Assembly (NCBI GenBank): GCA_945865935.1
Contig: CAMBFI010000006.1
Coordinates: forward strand, 1-64,000
Direction of reading: 5' to 3'
From: Bordetella parapertussis
GTDB lineage: Bacteria; Pseudomonadota; Gammaproteobacteria; Burkholderiales; Burkholderiaceae_B
Length of the DNA: 64,000 bases
Shown here in pieces: positions 38,919-48,064 of this stretch. Position 1 is the first letter of the stretch. Each line of letters opens with the position of its first letter. The translations under genes were made by a program, and so were the position numbers. The notes beneath the pieces were generated by a model, which worked only from the letters and a program-made list of their open reading frames with translations, was not told the origin of the DNA and did no database searches.

Positions 38919-39908
38919 ATGCCTTCGACTATGACGCAGCACATCGCTTTTTTAACACCCATGGCCGAGCCCACGCGTGACGTGGTGCGTGCGTTGCTAC
39001 CGGATGGATTCACCATCGCCTTTGCCCAAACCAATGAAGAAGCAGAGCATCGCAAGTTGGTGCCAGAGGCCTGCGTCATCATGGCCGTAGGCACCTATGT
39101 CACCGCCGATCTGATTGCTCGCGCACCAAAGCTCAAACTGATTCAAAAATGGGGGATTGGTGTAGACAAGATCGACTTAGAGGCTGCGCGTCGAGCGGGC
39201 GTGACGGTCGCCATTACTGCAGGGGCAACATCCATCCCTGTGTCTGAGCACACTCTGATGTTGATGCTAGCGAGCTCAAGACGTTTGCCGCTTGCACATC
39301 GCAGCCTGCAGGAAGGCAAATGGATTGCCACAGAGCTGCGCACGGTATGTTCGATGCTCGATGGAAAAACAATAGGCCTGTTTGGCTTTGGCAATATCGC
39401 ACGTTTCGTCGCGAAGCGCTTGAGCGGTTTTGATGTCAAGATTCTGTATCACAGTCGCAGGCGCGTTGCCCCGGAAATAGAAAGTCAGTTCCGTGCGGAG
39501 TACGTTGATTTTGATACCTTGCTCGCACAAAGTGACTTGCTCAGTCTGCATGCACCCCTCGCAACAGAAACACGACAACTCTTTAACCGCGTGACATTCA
39601 ACAAAATGAAACGCGGGGCGATTCTGATCAACACTGCACGGGGCGAACTGATTGACGAAGCAGACCTGATCGACGCCTTACGCACGGGACAGTTATCTGG
39701 CGCTGGCCTTGATACCTTTAGCGGCGAGCCGCCAAGCGCCAGCAATCCCTTGTTTCATATGGATCAGGTGGTTGCCACGCCACACTCCGCAGGTGGCGTA
39801 TTTGACAATGTGCCGCATATTGTCGGACATATGTTTCGTAACATTAAGCAATTTCACCAGTCACAACCGCTTGACGCCGCGGACATTATTGTTGCGCCGC
39901 CTGTTTAA
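38919..39908 (+). CDS. D-isomer-specific 2-hydroxyacid dehydrogenase
   Basis: The 329-residue NAD(P)-dependent enzyme interconverts a 2-oxo acid and a D-2-hydroxy acid. It shows the nucleotide-binding GLFGFGNIARFVA, the catalytic Arg in NTARGELIDE, the Glu in FSGEPP and the His in ATPHSAGG. Substrates in this family range from phosphoglycerate to glyoxylate and are not predictable here. It lies nine bases after the ligase gene. An ATG four codons in (38931) is an alternative start. Confidence 0.9.
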   Translation: MPSTMTQHIAFLTPMAEPTRDVVRALLPDGFTIAFAQTNEEAEHRKLVPEACVIMAVGTYVTADLIARAPKLKLIQKWGIGVDKIDLEAARRAGVTVAITAGATSIPVSEHTLMLMLASSRRLPLAHRSLQEGKWIATELRTVCSMLDGKTIGLFGFGNIARFVAKRLSGFDVKILYHSRRRVAPEIESQFRAEYVDFDTLLAQSDLLSLHAPLATETRQLFNRVTFNKMKRGAILINTARGELIDEADLIDALRTGQLSGAGLDTFSGEPPSASNPLFHMDQVVATPHSAGGVFDNVPHIVGHMFRNIKQFHQSQPLDAADIIVAPPV

Positions 39909-39985
39909 ACGACGCTCAAGCGAACAACTAGTGCACCACGGGTCAAAGGTTTACTATTGGCCAAAATGCTCATTCGGAGATCATC

Positions 39986-40774
39986 ATGGCAGGTAAGTTT
40001 TCCACCCAGTTCGAGCCCCTAAAGGGCAAGGTCAGCGCCGAGGAGTGGGAGGCACGCGTCACGCTCGCGGCCTGCTATCGACTCATGGATAAGTACGGCA
40101 TGACCGACATGATTTATAACCACATCACGGCACGTATCCCTGGTACGGAAGATCTGCTCATCAATCTCTACGGTTTACTGTACAAAGAGATCACCGCGTC
40201 GAGCTTGGTACGGATTACCGTCGAAGGTGAAATCGTGCGCAAGCCCGATACAGATTACGGGATTAATAAATCTGGTTATGTGATCCATGGCTGTATCCAT
40301 ACAGCGCGCCCCGACGTGCAGTGCGTGATCCATACGCACACCCGTGCAGGGATGGCGGTGTCTTCAATGTCCTGCGGCCTGCTAGCCATGACACAAACGG
40401 CCAGCCGCTTCAACAATCACATTGGTTATCACGAATTCGAAGGCCCTGCGGTCGATCTTGCAGAACGTGAAGCGCTCGTCAAGGACTTGGGCGCACACAA
40501 CGCAATGATTTTGCGCAACCATGGACTCCTCACAAGCGGTGCGTCGGTTCCGCAGGCGTTTAACCTGATGTACCAGTTGGAGATGTCATGCCGTGCCCAA
40601 GTCGATGCGATGGCGGCAGGAACTCAACTAGCCCTTCCCTCCAACGAAGTCTTGGAGAAGTCGGCTCATTTGTATCAGCCCAACGTGCGTCGCCCTTACG
40701 GTGAGCTCGAATGGCATGCCATGTTGCGCCTGCTCGATGCCGAACCTGGCGGCTACCCCCATTACGCCTCCTGA
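39986..40774 (+). CDS. Class II aldolase/adducin-family protein
   Basis: The 262-residue protein has the zinc-binding HTHTRAG and the later LRNHGLLTSG, both hallmarks of the class II aldolase/adducin fold. Members act as aldolases (fuculose- and ribulose-phosphate types), epimerases or decarboxylases of aromatic hydroxy acids. With a 2-hydroxyacid dehydrogenase before it and a lactonase-like hydrolase after it, an aldolase or decarboxylase step in an organic-acid pathway is likely. Spacing to the next gene is ten bases. Confidence 0.87.
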   Translation: MAGKFSTQFEPLKGKVSAEEWEARVTLAACYRLMDKYGMTDMIYNHITARIPGTEDLLINLYGLLYKEITASSLVRITVEGEIVRKPDTDYGINKSGYVIHGCIHTARPDVQCVIHTHTRAGMAVSSMSCGLLAMTQTASRFNNHIGYHEFEGPAVDLAEREALVKDLGAHNAMILRNHGLLTSGASVPQAFNLMYQLEMSCRAQVDAMAAGTQLALPSNEVLEKSAHLYQPNVRRPYGELEWHAMLRLLDAEPGGYPHYAS

Positions 40775-40784
40775 GGATTTTTTC

Positions 40785-41681
40785 ATGATTCAGCCGTCTA
40801 CACAGGATGCCTTGGCGATCCCTCCTCACGGCCTTGCGGGCATCTGCGATTGTCACACGCATGTGTTCCCGCCCTCCTCTCAGTTTCCCTTCGCAGGCAA
40901 TAGACACTACACGCCCGATACAGCGACGGTCGAGAGCCTGTTATCCATGCATCGTCGTATTGGGGTCGAACGGGTTGTGATCGTTCATCCAAGTCCTTAT
41001 GGTGACGACAATTCTTCGTTGCTCTGGGCCATGCGCACCATAGGCAAGAACGCACGCGGCGTCGCAGTCATTAGTGACACAACGAACACGGAAATGCTCA
41101 ATACCTTGCATCAAGGAGGCGTTCGTGGCACGCGCCTCAATCTAGAGACCGTCGGGCAGAACGATCCTCGCGTTGCACAAGAGCAGCTTTTGCGCACCGC
41201 CAAACAGGTGGCCCCGCTCGGCTGGCACATTCAGATGTATACCAATCTAGGTGTCATCACCGGACTGCACGATACGATTATGCAATCGGCGGCAACCGTT
41301 GTGATTGACCATTTTGGACGACTCGATGCCAAGGCGGGCCTTAACCAACCCGGCTTTGATGCTCTGTTGTCCTTGGTTCGGTCTGGAAAAGTTTATGTCA
41401 AGCTCTCCGCTGGGTATCGCGTATCCGAAGAGCACGATTACACGGATCTCGACCCTTTCGCGCAAGCCCTGATCGCGGCCAACCCAGACCGCATGCTTTG
41501 GGGAACGGATTGGCCTCATCCGTTTCCACCCAAAGGCACTGTTCGCAGCCCAGACGTCATTGAAAAGGCACACCCAGAAGATAACATCGCCGCAATCCGA
41601 CGAGTCGTTCGCTGGGCTGGCACGCAAGACATCGCAAGAAAAATTCTGGTGGATAACCCTGCTCGCTTATACGACTTTTAA
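40785..41681 (+). CDS. Amidohydrolase (2-pyrone-4,6-dicarboxylate lactonase-like)
   Basis: From the ATG at 40785 the protein has 298 residues and a TIM-barrel metal-hydrolase fold of the PF04909 type. The first-strand CDCHTHVF supplies the HxH pair, DHFGRLD gives the middle His and WGTDWPHP the final Asp. The layout is that of the LigI/2-pyrone-4,6-dicarboxylate lactonase group, though many relatives act on other lactones or are decarboxylases. The frame extends upstream into the aldolase gene, but that part lies outside the family. It may therefore hydrolyse a lactone made in the same pathway. Confidence 0.86.
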   Translation: MIQPSTQDALAIPPHGLAGICDCHTHVFPPSSQFPFAGNRHYTPDTATVESLLSMHRRIGVERVVIVHPSPYGDDNSSLLWAMRTIGKNARGVAVISDTTNTEMLNTLHQGGVRGTRLNLETVGQNDPRVAQEQLLRTAKQVAPLGWHIQMYTNLGVITGLHDTIMQSAATVVIDHFGRLDAKAGLNQPGFDALLSLVRSGKVYVKLSAGYRVSEEHDYTDLDPFAQALIAANPDRMLWGTDWPHPFPPKGTVRSPDVIEKAHPEDNIAAIRRVVRWAGTQDIARKILVDNPARLYDF

Positions 41682-41701
41682 CTCTTGTTGAAGGAAGATT
41701 C

Positions 41702-42673
41702 ATGAAACGACTCCTTGCTGGCCTTTCGCTTTGCCTCGTCACGCTCTGCAGTGTTGCGCAGGAGGCCGCTAACTACCCGAATCGCCCGATTAGATTAATC
41801 GTCCCCGTTGCCGCCGGAGGCAATGTAGACATCGTCGCACGCAGCATCGCAGAGCCACTGTCTAAGGCGCTTGGACAACAAGTTATTGTTGAAAACCGTC
41901 CTGGTGCGAGTAGTTTGCTCGGCACCAATCTCGTCGCGAAGTCTCCTGCGGATGGCTACACACTACTCGCGCACTCCACAACCTTTGTAACGGCTTCGAT
42001 TCTTGTCAAAAATGCAGGATACGATCCGCTCAAAGACTTCATCCCTATTACCTTAACCTGTCAGATTCCGATGGTGTTAGTCGTCAATCCAGACAAAGTT
42101 AAGGTACGCACACTGAAAGAATTCATTGCGCTTGCCAAGGCGCAACCCAACAGCATGGCCTATGCCTCGTCCGGTAATGGTTCGACTGGTCATATCGCCG
42201 CTGAACTCTTTAGCGATGCAGCAAAAGTGTCATACCTGCATGTCCCTTACAAAGGTAACGCGCAATCAATGATCGATCTATTAGGGGGTCAAATCCCTTT
42301 TATGTTTGACCAAGTCAGCACTTCGGCCAAGTATGTTAAGGAGGGCAAGCTCATTGCCTTAGGCGTAACAAGTAAAACTCGCTCAGCTATTTTGCCCGAC
42401 GTACCCACCTTGGACGAATCAGGTCTAAAAGGATTTAATGACTCAACCTTTAACGGGATCTTCGCGCCAGCCGGAACCCCACAAGCAATCATTAACAAAC
42501 TACACACCGAGCTCAGTAAAATCTTGACCTCTCAGGATATTCAAAAACGCTTCATTGCACTCGGGATCGAGATCGCACCCAGTCCTACACCCGCGGCATT
42601 TGGACAGTACATCCAAGCACAAATCACCGCGTATCAAGATCTCGTGCGTAAAGCGAATATCAAGGCTGACTAA
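41702..42673 (+). CDS. Bug/TctC-family periplasmic binding protein
   Basis: A second orphan Bug receptor of 323 residues. The signal peptide ends about residue 19 (SVAQEAA), and the mature protein shows PNRPIRLIVPVAAGGNVDIVAR, VIVENRPGASSLLG and GVTSKTRSAILPDVPTLDESGLKGF. It follows the amidohydrolase gene by 20 bases on the same strand, so it probably belongs to the same transcript and may recognise the substrate of that pathway. Compared with the Bug protein at 34225 the binding loops differ, so the two likely bind different ligands. Confidence 0.92.
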   Translation: MKRLLAGLSLCLVTLCSVAQEAANYPNRPIRLIVPVAAGGNVDIVARSIAEPLSKALGQQVIVENRPGASSLLGTNLVAKSPADGYTLLAHSTTFVTASILVKNAGYDPLKDFIPITLTCQIPMVLVVNPDKVKVRTLKEFIALAKAQPNSMAYASSGNGSTGHIAAELFSDAAKVSYLHVPYKGNAQSMIDLLGGQIPFMFDQVSTSAKYVKEGKLIALGVTSKTRSAILPDVPTLDESGLKGFNDSTFNGIFAPAGTPQAIINKLHTELSKILTSQDIQKRFIALGIEIAPSPTPAAFGQYIQAQITAYQDLVRKANIKAD

Positions 42674-42677
42674 GCGA

Positions 42678-43433
42678 TTGCAGCACTCATCTCTGCCCAT
42701 TGCCTTTGAAGGCGTCTTGATCTGGCATATTGAGCCTGAATCTCTTACCGACGCGGTGCGTTGTGCAGAGTTTCTTTCTTGGCTGTCGCCCGAGGAGCGC
42801 GCCACCCATGATCGGTTTAGGTTTGACAGACATCGTCATACCTACTTAGTGAGTCATGCCTTGCTCCGAGGTGCATTAAGCCGACTAGTCGACCGCTCGC
42901 CGGAACAATGGCTCTTTGGTCTCAATGCATACGGTAAACCACATCTTGCGAACCCTGACCCAAATCTTGATATCCAGTTCAACCTGTCGCATACCCATGG
43001 TTTGGCCGTGCTCGCACTAGCGATAAATCGGGAGGTGGGAATTGATGTCGAGAATCTCGATCGCCAAGAGAGCAACACAGATATCGCTGAACGATTCTTT
43101 GCACCAGAAGAAGTGAGCGAACTCATCAGCCAACCACAAGACAAGCAACCAGTCAGATTTCTTGAGTACTGGACGCTAAAAGAATCGTATATCAAAGCCA
43201 TCGGGATGGGACTGTCTTGCCCCTTAGAGTCCTTCGCATTTCAGCCGGGTGTGCTACAACAAGCGCCGAGGCTACTTCGCGTCGATGATCCCGTGCTAAG
43301 TCAAAAAAAATGGACGTTCTGGCAAGAGCAAATTGGCCTACAACACCTCGTTGCCCTTTGCGTGCAGTCAGCTGCCGAGAGACAGTTCAAACCAGCCATC
43401 AACAGAGCGGACTGGCTCTACGCCAAGCGCTAG
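42678..43433 (+). CDS. 4'-phosphopantetheinyl transferase (Sfp type)
   Basis: The enzyme attaches the phosphopantetheine arm of CoA to carrier proteins. The family motifs are clear: FNLSHTHGL, VGIDVEN with the magnesium-binding Asp, and YWTLKESYIKAIG. The start is uncertain. The frame is open back to 42555 inside the Bug gene; I place it at the TTG at 42678, five bases after the Bug stop, with AAGG upstream, giving 251 residues. No carrier-protein, polyketide or peptide synthetase gene is in the window, so it probably serves partners elsewhere. It converges with the next gene and overlaps it by four bases. Confidence 0.85.
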   Translation: MQHSSLPIAFEGVLIWHIEPESLTDAVRCAEFLSWLSPEERATHDRFRFDRHRHTYLVSHALLRGALSRLVDRSPEQWLFGLNAYGKPHLANPDPNLDIQFNLSHTHGLAVLALAINREVGIDVENLDRQESNTDIAERFFAPEEVSELISQPQDKQPVRFLEYWTLKESYIKAIGMGLSCPLESFAFQPGVLQQAPRLLRVDDPVLSQKKWTFWQEQIGLQHLVALCVQSAAERQFKPAINRADWLYAKR

Positions 43434-43954
43434 CGCGGATCGTGCGAGTGAATCTGCAACGCTTCTAGAAAGCGCGACACCATATTGTAGGCGCCTACCG
43501 TCGCAGTCAGCTCAACGAGTAATCGATCAGTCAGGACAGCTTTAACCGTTGCAAAGATCTCCGGCGAAACATGTATGTCTCGGGTCATGGCATCTGTATA
43601 GGCAAGCACCGCGCGCTGTGTGGCATCAAACAGTGTCGAGTCTGTCCAAGTCGCGAGTTCATTGAGTTGCGCTTGCGTCACACCTTCTTTGAGTGCGATA
43701 GGCGCATGCTGTTCCGCCTCGTACGGCGCACCATTCAATATGGCGATACGCATAATGACTAATTCACGCAAGGCACCACTTAGTGTGCTTTGCTGACGAA
43801 TCGCCGTTAGATAATTCAACCAGCCACTCGCCACCGGAGGGCTATGCAGCAGCATCTGATAGAGATGCAAGACACCGCCCCGTTCTGCAACGATACGCTC
43901 AACAAGTGGTTTAGCTTCTGGGTTGTTTAAATCGGCGTACGCTATTCTTGCCAT
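43430..43954 (-). CDS. Carboxymuconolactone decarboxylase-family protein
   Basis: The 174-residue all-helical protein belongs to the CMD/AhpD-like family (PF02627-type; region LRELVIMRIAILNGAPYEAEQHAPIA). The Cys-x-x-Cys pair that makes AhpD a peroxidase is absent, so a decarboxylase or other small-molecule role is more likely than peroxide reduction. It is the last gene of the long minus-strand run that starts at 52750, after the 3-hydroxyisobutyrate-dehydrogenase-like gene by 25 bases. Confidence 0.85.
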   Translation of the reverse strand: MARIAYADLNNPEAKPLVERIVAERGGVLHLYQMLLHSPPVASGWLNYLTAIRQQSTLSGALRELVIMRIAILNGAPYEAEQHAPIALKEGVTQAQLNELATWTDSTLFDATQRAVLAYTDAMTRDIHVSPEIFATVKAVLTDRLLVELTATVGAYNMVSRFLEALQIHSHDPR

Positions 43955-43979
43955 GATTGCCCTATCCTGAAAACAATGG

Positions 43980-44873
43980 TTATTTTTTATCGTAATTACG
44001 CATCACTGCAGCATCGTCTAATTTGCCCAGTCCGTCTGCACTCGCTTTGATGAATTGCAAATACGCTGCATGGGCCATCGATGCGGGAAACTTTCCTTCA
44101 CGCGCACTATCGAGCACTAAACTCATATCTTTCACAAAAATATCGACTGCTGAGGTGACCGTATCGAACTCTTGCGTCACCATACGCGGGCCACGATCAC
44201 CCAGCATCCAACTCGATGCGGCTCCACTCTTCAGGATTTCAAGAGAGGTATCTAAGGGAAGACCACTCTGCTGCGCCATAGACAGGGCTTCCGCGGCTGC
44301 AGCGATGTGCACACCACACAGAAGCTGATTGATGACTTTCATCTGACTACCTTTGCCATGCTCAGCGCCGAGTGGGAAAATCTTTCCACCGAAACTAGAC
44401 AGGACAGGATGCACGCGCTCGCAGATAACAGGATCACCTGCCAACATCACAGTCAGCGAACCCTTGAGCGCACCGGCCTGTCCGCCGCTCACGGGCGCAT
44501 CGACCAAATGAATATTCTTCGCTGCTAGACGCGCAGCAAGAGCGTGTACATACTTTGGTGGCATTGTGCTGCAAGCGATAAAGACCGAATCTGGTTTCAG
44601 TAGCGACGCCAAGCCGTTTTGACCGAACAAAACATCCTCGGTCTGCTTATCATTGACGACGAAGCTCACCACAACTTGGCAGTGTGTCGCTAATTCTTGA
44701 GCATCCTTGGCCGCAATACCGCCCGCAGATTCAAGCCACGCAAGCGATTCGGGATTGACATCGCGCCCGTACGTTTTGAAGCCAGCCTTGATCAAATTCA
44801 GGGCCACACCACGTCCCATGACACCCAGCCCGATTAACCCTACCGCATCACCCGCTTTAATTGTCTGAGCCAT
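43980..44873 (-). CDS. 3-hydroxyisobutyrate dehydrogenase-family oxidoreductase
   Basis: The 297-residue NAD(P)-dependent beta-hydroxyacid dehydrogenase has the Rossmann motif GLIGLGVMGRGVA, the substrate loop DAPVSGGQAGALKGSL and the catalytic Lys in GSQMKVINQLL. Family members oxidise 3-hydroxyisobutyrate, tartronate semialdehyde (reverse) or related acids. It starts only two bases after the RND pump gene, so the two are very probably co-transcribed, which is an unusual partner for an efflux pump. Confidence 0.9.
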   Translation of the reverse strand: MAQTIKAGDAVGLIGLGVMGRGVALNLIKAGFKTYGRDVNPESLAWLESAGGIAAKDAQELATHCQVVVSFVVNDKQTEDVLFGQNGLASLLKPDSVFIACSTMPPKYVHALAARLAAKNIHLVDAPVSGGQAGALKGSLTVMLAGDPVICERVHPVLSSFGGKIFPLGAEHGKGSQMKVINQLLCGVHIAAAAEALSMAQQSGLPLDTSLEILKSGAASSWMLGDRGPRMVTQEFDTVTSAVDIFVKDMSLVLDSAREGKFPASMAHAAYLQFIKASADGLGKLDDAAVMRNYDKK

Positions 44874-44875
44874 TT

Positions 44876-47800
44876 CTATTCCTTTACCTGATCAGTCTTT
44901 GTCCCGACAAGCGCTTTCTGCTCGCGCTTCGCTTGACGCTTCAAGGTCATATTCTTAATCTCAACAAAAAAGACGGGAACGAGCGCCACCGCCAAACACG
45001 TTGACGCAATCATCCCACTGAACACCGTGATGCCAATCGACACTCTAGAGGCAGCACCAGCGCCAGACGAAGTTAACAACGGCACAACGCCCAAAATGAA
45101 CGCAATCGAAGTCATGACGATAGGTCGGAATCGCTCATGCGAGGCCTTGAGTGCGGCCTCGACCGGTGACAAACCTTTCTTACACTCCTCGAGCGCCACT
45201 TCAACAATCAAAATTGCGTTCTTCGAGGCAAGCGCGATCATCAACACCAATCCAATTTGGACGTAAATATTATTAGGCAAACCGGTCATAAACAAGGCAA
45301 TCACCGTACCGACTAACGCAAGTGGCACCGCCAAAATGACCGAAATCGGCGCTGACCAGGACTCGTACTGACCCGCTAGCACAAGATAGACAAGCAAGAT
45401 CGACAATGCAAAGACGAGTGCCACAGTGTTACCAACCAACTTCTCTTGGTATGACATTGCGGTCCAGCGATAGGTCACGGACTCAGGAAGATTCGTTGCA
45501 GCGAGTTTCTCAAGTACGGTAATCACCTGCCCCGAACTATAGCCAGCATTTGCAGCACCGAGGATCGCTGCGGTGGGGTAAATATTGTATTGAGAGGCAA
45601 TCGCCGGGCCTGTGGTCTCAATAATCTCAATAAAGGATCCCAAGGGCACCATATTGCCGGATTTGTTCTTTACGTAGATGCGACTAATCTGATCCGCAGA
45701 CATCCGACTTTTTCCATCGGCTTGCAAGAAAACCTGATACGTCTGTCCAAACTTAAAAAATTGATTCACATAGGTCGATCCGACGGATGCCTGCAGCGCA
45801 TCGTAGGCATCGCCCAGGGAAACACCGAGCGTCTCTGCTCTTGTCGCGTTGAAGGTTAATTTCAACTGAGGGACGTTATTGCGGAACGGAGTAAAGATGC
45901 CCTGTATTTCGGGTAACTTGCGCGCGGCATCGAGAAACTGTTCGGTGGCTACCTCAAGTGTTTTGAAATTATTGCTGCCGTCGGTCAAGAGCAACTGCAT
46001 TTGAAAGCCGCCAGACAATCCTAAGCCCGGAATTGCGGGCGGAAGCAGTACTTGAGCCGTAACTTCCTGAACGTTCTTTAACGCTTTAGTCATACCGATG
46101 TAAATCGACTTCAAATCTTGCCCTTTCGCCTTCCCGCGGTCCTCCCACGACTTCAAGATCACATACATCACACCGGTGTTCGATTGCGAACTGTTATTGC
46201 TCAGCGCATTCACGCCTCCAATCGATACAACGCGATCTACACCGGGAACTTTTTCAAGCTCCTTGACGACCAAAGCCATCCCCGTCTGCGTACGTTCGAG
46301 CGCTGAGGCATCCGGCAACTGCACCGCTACCACCAGATACCCTTGGTCTTCGTTGGGAATGAAGCCTGTCGGCAAACGAATCAGTCCCACGATCGCTGCC
46401 ACGATGAGCAACCCACCCACGAGTGAAGTGGTCTTGCGATGGGCCATCAACACATGCATTAAACCGGCGTACCAGTTTGAAATTTTCTCAAAGTAAAAAT
46501 CAAATTTGGCGAAAAACCAATTCTTCTTTGCATTTGGTGCTTTAGGAGTAATGAACTGCGCGGCTTGCGTGGGCTTAAGCGTCACAGCGTTAATACCACT
46601 GATAAGCGCTGTCGCAGCAATGACCAGCGCAAACTGTCGATACATTTGACCCGTAATCCCGGCAATAAAGGATGCGGGCAAGAACACCGCCATCAGAACC
46701 AAGGTGATACCGATAATCGGCCCTAAAAGTTCGTTCATCGCATTGATAGCAGCCTGCCGTGGCGTTTCTCCATGCTCGACTTTTTTCGCGACGCCCTCCA
46801 CCACCACAATCGCGTCATCCACCACAATGCCAATACAGAGGACGATTGCAAAAAGTGTCAGCAAATTAATAGAGAAGCCCATGCCTGCCATGCAGGCAAA
46901 CGCACCAATGATCGTGACGGGAACCGTTGTGGCGGGCACAAGCGTCGCACGCCAGTCTTGCAAAAACAGCATGATCACTAGCAGAACTAGAATGCCCGCC
47001 TCAAAGAGCGTGTGATAAACCTCTTTGATGGATGCTGAAACGAACATGGTGGTATCAAAAGGTATTTCCCATTTTATTTCTTTTGGAAATGTTTTAGATA
47101 TCGTCTCAAGCTCTGCCTTGACTGCCTTGGCGACATCGATCGCGTTGGCCGAAGGCTGCTGATATATCGCAATCCCGCCAGCAGGCTTTTCGTCTAGCCG
47201 AAAAAACTGACTATAGTTCTGGCTCCCCATTTCGACGCGTGCGACGTCCTTCAGGCGCGTCGTCTCACCTTGCTCGTTAACTTTAAGCAGAATCTGCTCA
47301 AACTGCTCGGGCGTATCGAGCGCACTCGTGACATTCAACGTAAGTTGAAAATCCTGCCCCATCGGAACAGGTGGCGCACCGACCTGGCCGGCTGCAAGCA
47401 TGACATTTTGACGGCTAATGGCGGTCGACACATCGGTGGGTGATAGCCCACGCATCTCAAGCTGGGCCGGGTCCAACCAGATTCGCATACTGTAATTACC
47501 CACGCCAAACACGTTGGCGGCGGCAACACCTGGAATACGTGCCAAACGGTTTTGTAATTGCAAGTTTGCAAAGTTACTCAGGAACAACGCATCATGGTCG
47601 GGATTACTGGAGGTCAACGTGACAAACTGCAAGATCGCTGTGGACTGTACTTTAGTGGTGACGCCCTGCTTCTGCACCGCCGCAGGCAATGCCGCCAAAG
47701 CGATGGCCACACGGTTCTGCACCGTTACCTGAGCCATATTGGGGTCCGTGCCCACTTGAAATGTTACCGTCAGCGCATAGCGCCCGTCATTCGTTGAATC

Positions 47801-48043
47801 GGACTGCATGTAGAGCATGTTCTCTACACCATTAACCTGATTCTCAATATTGCTAGCCACCAAGCGCTGCACCAAAGATGCACTCGCGCCCGGCCACATG
47901 GTGGTGACCTGCACGGTCGGCGGCGTCATGGGTGGGTATTGCGCGATCGGCAATGAAAAAATCGATACCGCGCCGATCAGCATCGTGATCAGTGCGATCA
48001 CGTTACCGAGAACCGGTCGCTCGATGAAAAATTTAGAAAGCAT
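44876..48043 (-). CDS. RND efflux pump inner-membrane subunit (HAE1/AcrB type)
   Basis: The 1055-residue proton-driven transporter is a standard hydrophobic/amphiphilic efflux RND protein. It starts MLSKFFIERPVLGNVIALI, has large periplasmic loops after the first and seventh membrane helices, the proton-relay pair in GIVVDDAIVVVE, and GFIPNEDQGYLVVAVQLPDA typical of AcrB/MexB relatives. It takes substrates from the periplasm or membrane and hands them to the outer-membrane channel. The adaptor and channel genes lie immediately upstream, completing a tripartite pump. Substrates may be drugs, solvents or metabolites of the linked enzymes. Confidence 0.95.
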   Translation of the reverse strand: MLSKFFIERPVLGNVIALITMLIGAVSIFSLPIAQYPPMTPPTVQVTTMWPGASASLVQRLVASNIENQVNGVENMLYMQSDSTNDGRYALTVTFQVGTDPNMAQVTVQNRVAIALAALPAAVQKQGVTTKVQSTAILQFVTLTSSNPDHDALFLSNFANLQLQNRLARIPGVAAANVFGVGNYSMRIWLDPAQLEMRGLSPTDVSTAISRQNVMLAAGQVGAPPVPMGQDFQLTLNVTSALDTPEQFEQILLKVNEQGETTRLKDVARVEMGSQNYSQFFRLDEKPAGGIAIYQQPSANAIDVAKAVKAELETISKTFPKEIKWEIPFDTTMFVSASIKEVYHTLFEAGILVLLVIMLFLQDWRATLVPATTVPVTIIGAFACMAGMGFSINLLTLFAIVLCIGIVVDDAIVVVEGVAKKVEHGETPRQAAINAMNELLGPIIGITLVLMAVFLPASFIAGITGQMYRQFALVIAATALISGINAVTLKPTQAAQFITPKAPNAKKNWFFAKFDFYFEKISNWYAGLMHVLMAHRKTTSLVGGLLIVAAIVGLIRLPTGFIPNEDQGYLVVAVQLPDASALERTQTGMALVVKELEKVPGVDRVVSIGGVNALSNNSSQSNTGVMYVILKSWEDRGKAKGQDLKSIYIGMTKALKNVQEVTAQVLLPPAIPGLGLSGGFQMQLLLTDGSNNFKTLEVATEQFLDAARKLPEIQGIFTPFRNNVPQLKLTFNATRAETLGVSLGDAYDALQASVGSTYVNQFFKFGQTYQVFLQADGKSRMSADQISRIYVKNKSGNMVPLGSFIEIIETTGPAIASQYNIYPTAAILGAANAGYSSGQVITVLEKLAATNLPESVTYRWTAMSYQEKLVGNTVALVFALSILLVYLVLAGQYESWSAPISVILAVPLALVGTVIALFMTGLPNNIYVQIGLVLMIALASKNAILIVEVALEECKKGLSPVEAALKASHERFRPIVMTSIAFILGVVPLLTSSGAGAASRVSIGITVFSGMIASTCLAVALVPVFFVEIKNMTLKRQAKREQKALVGTKTDQVKE

Positions 48044-48064
48044 GAGGAATCCGGTCTGCGCGCA

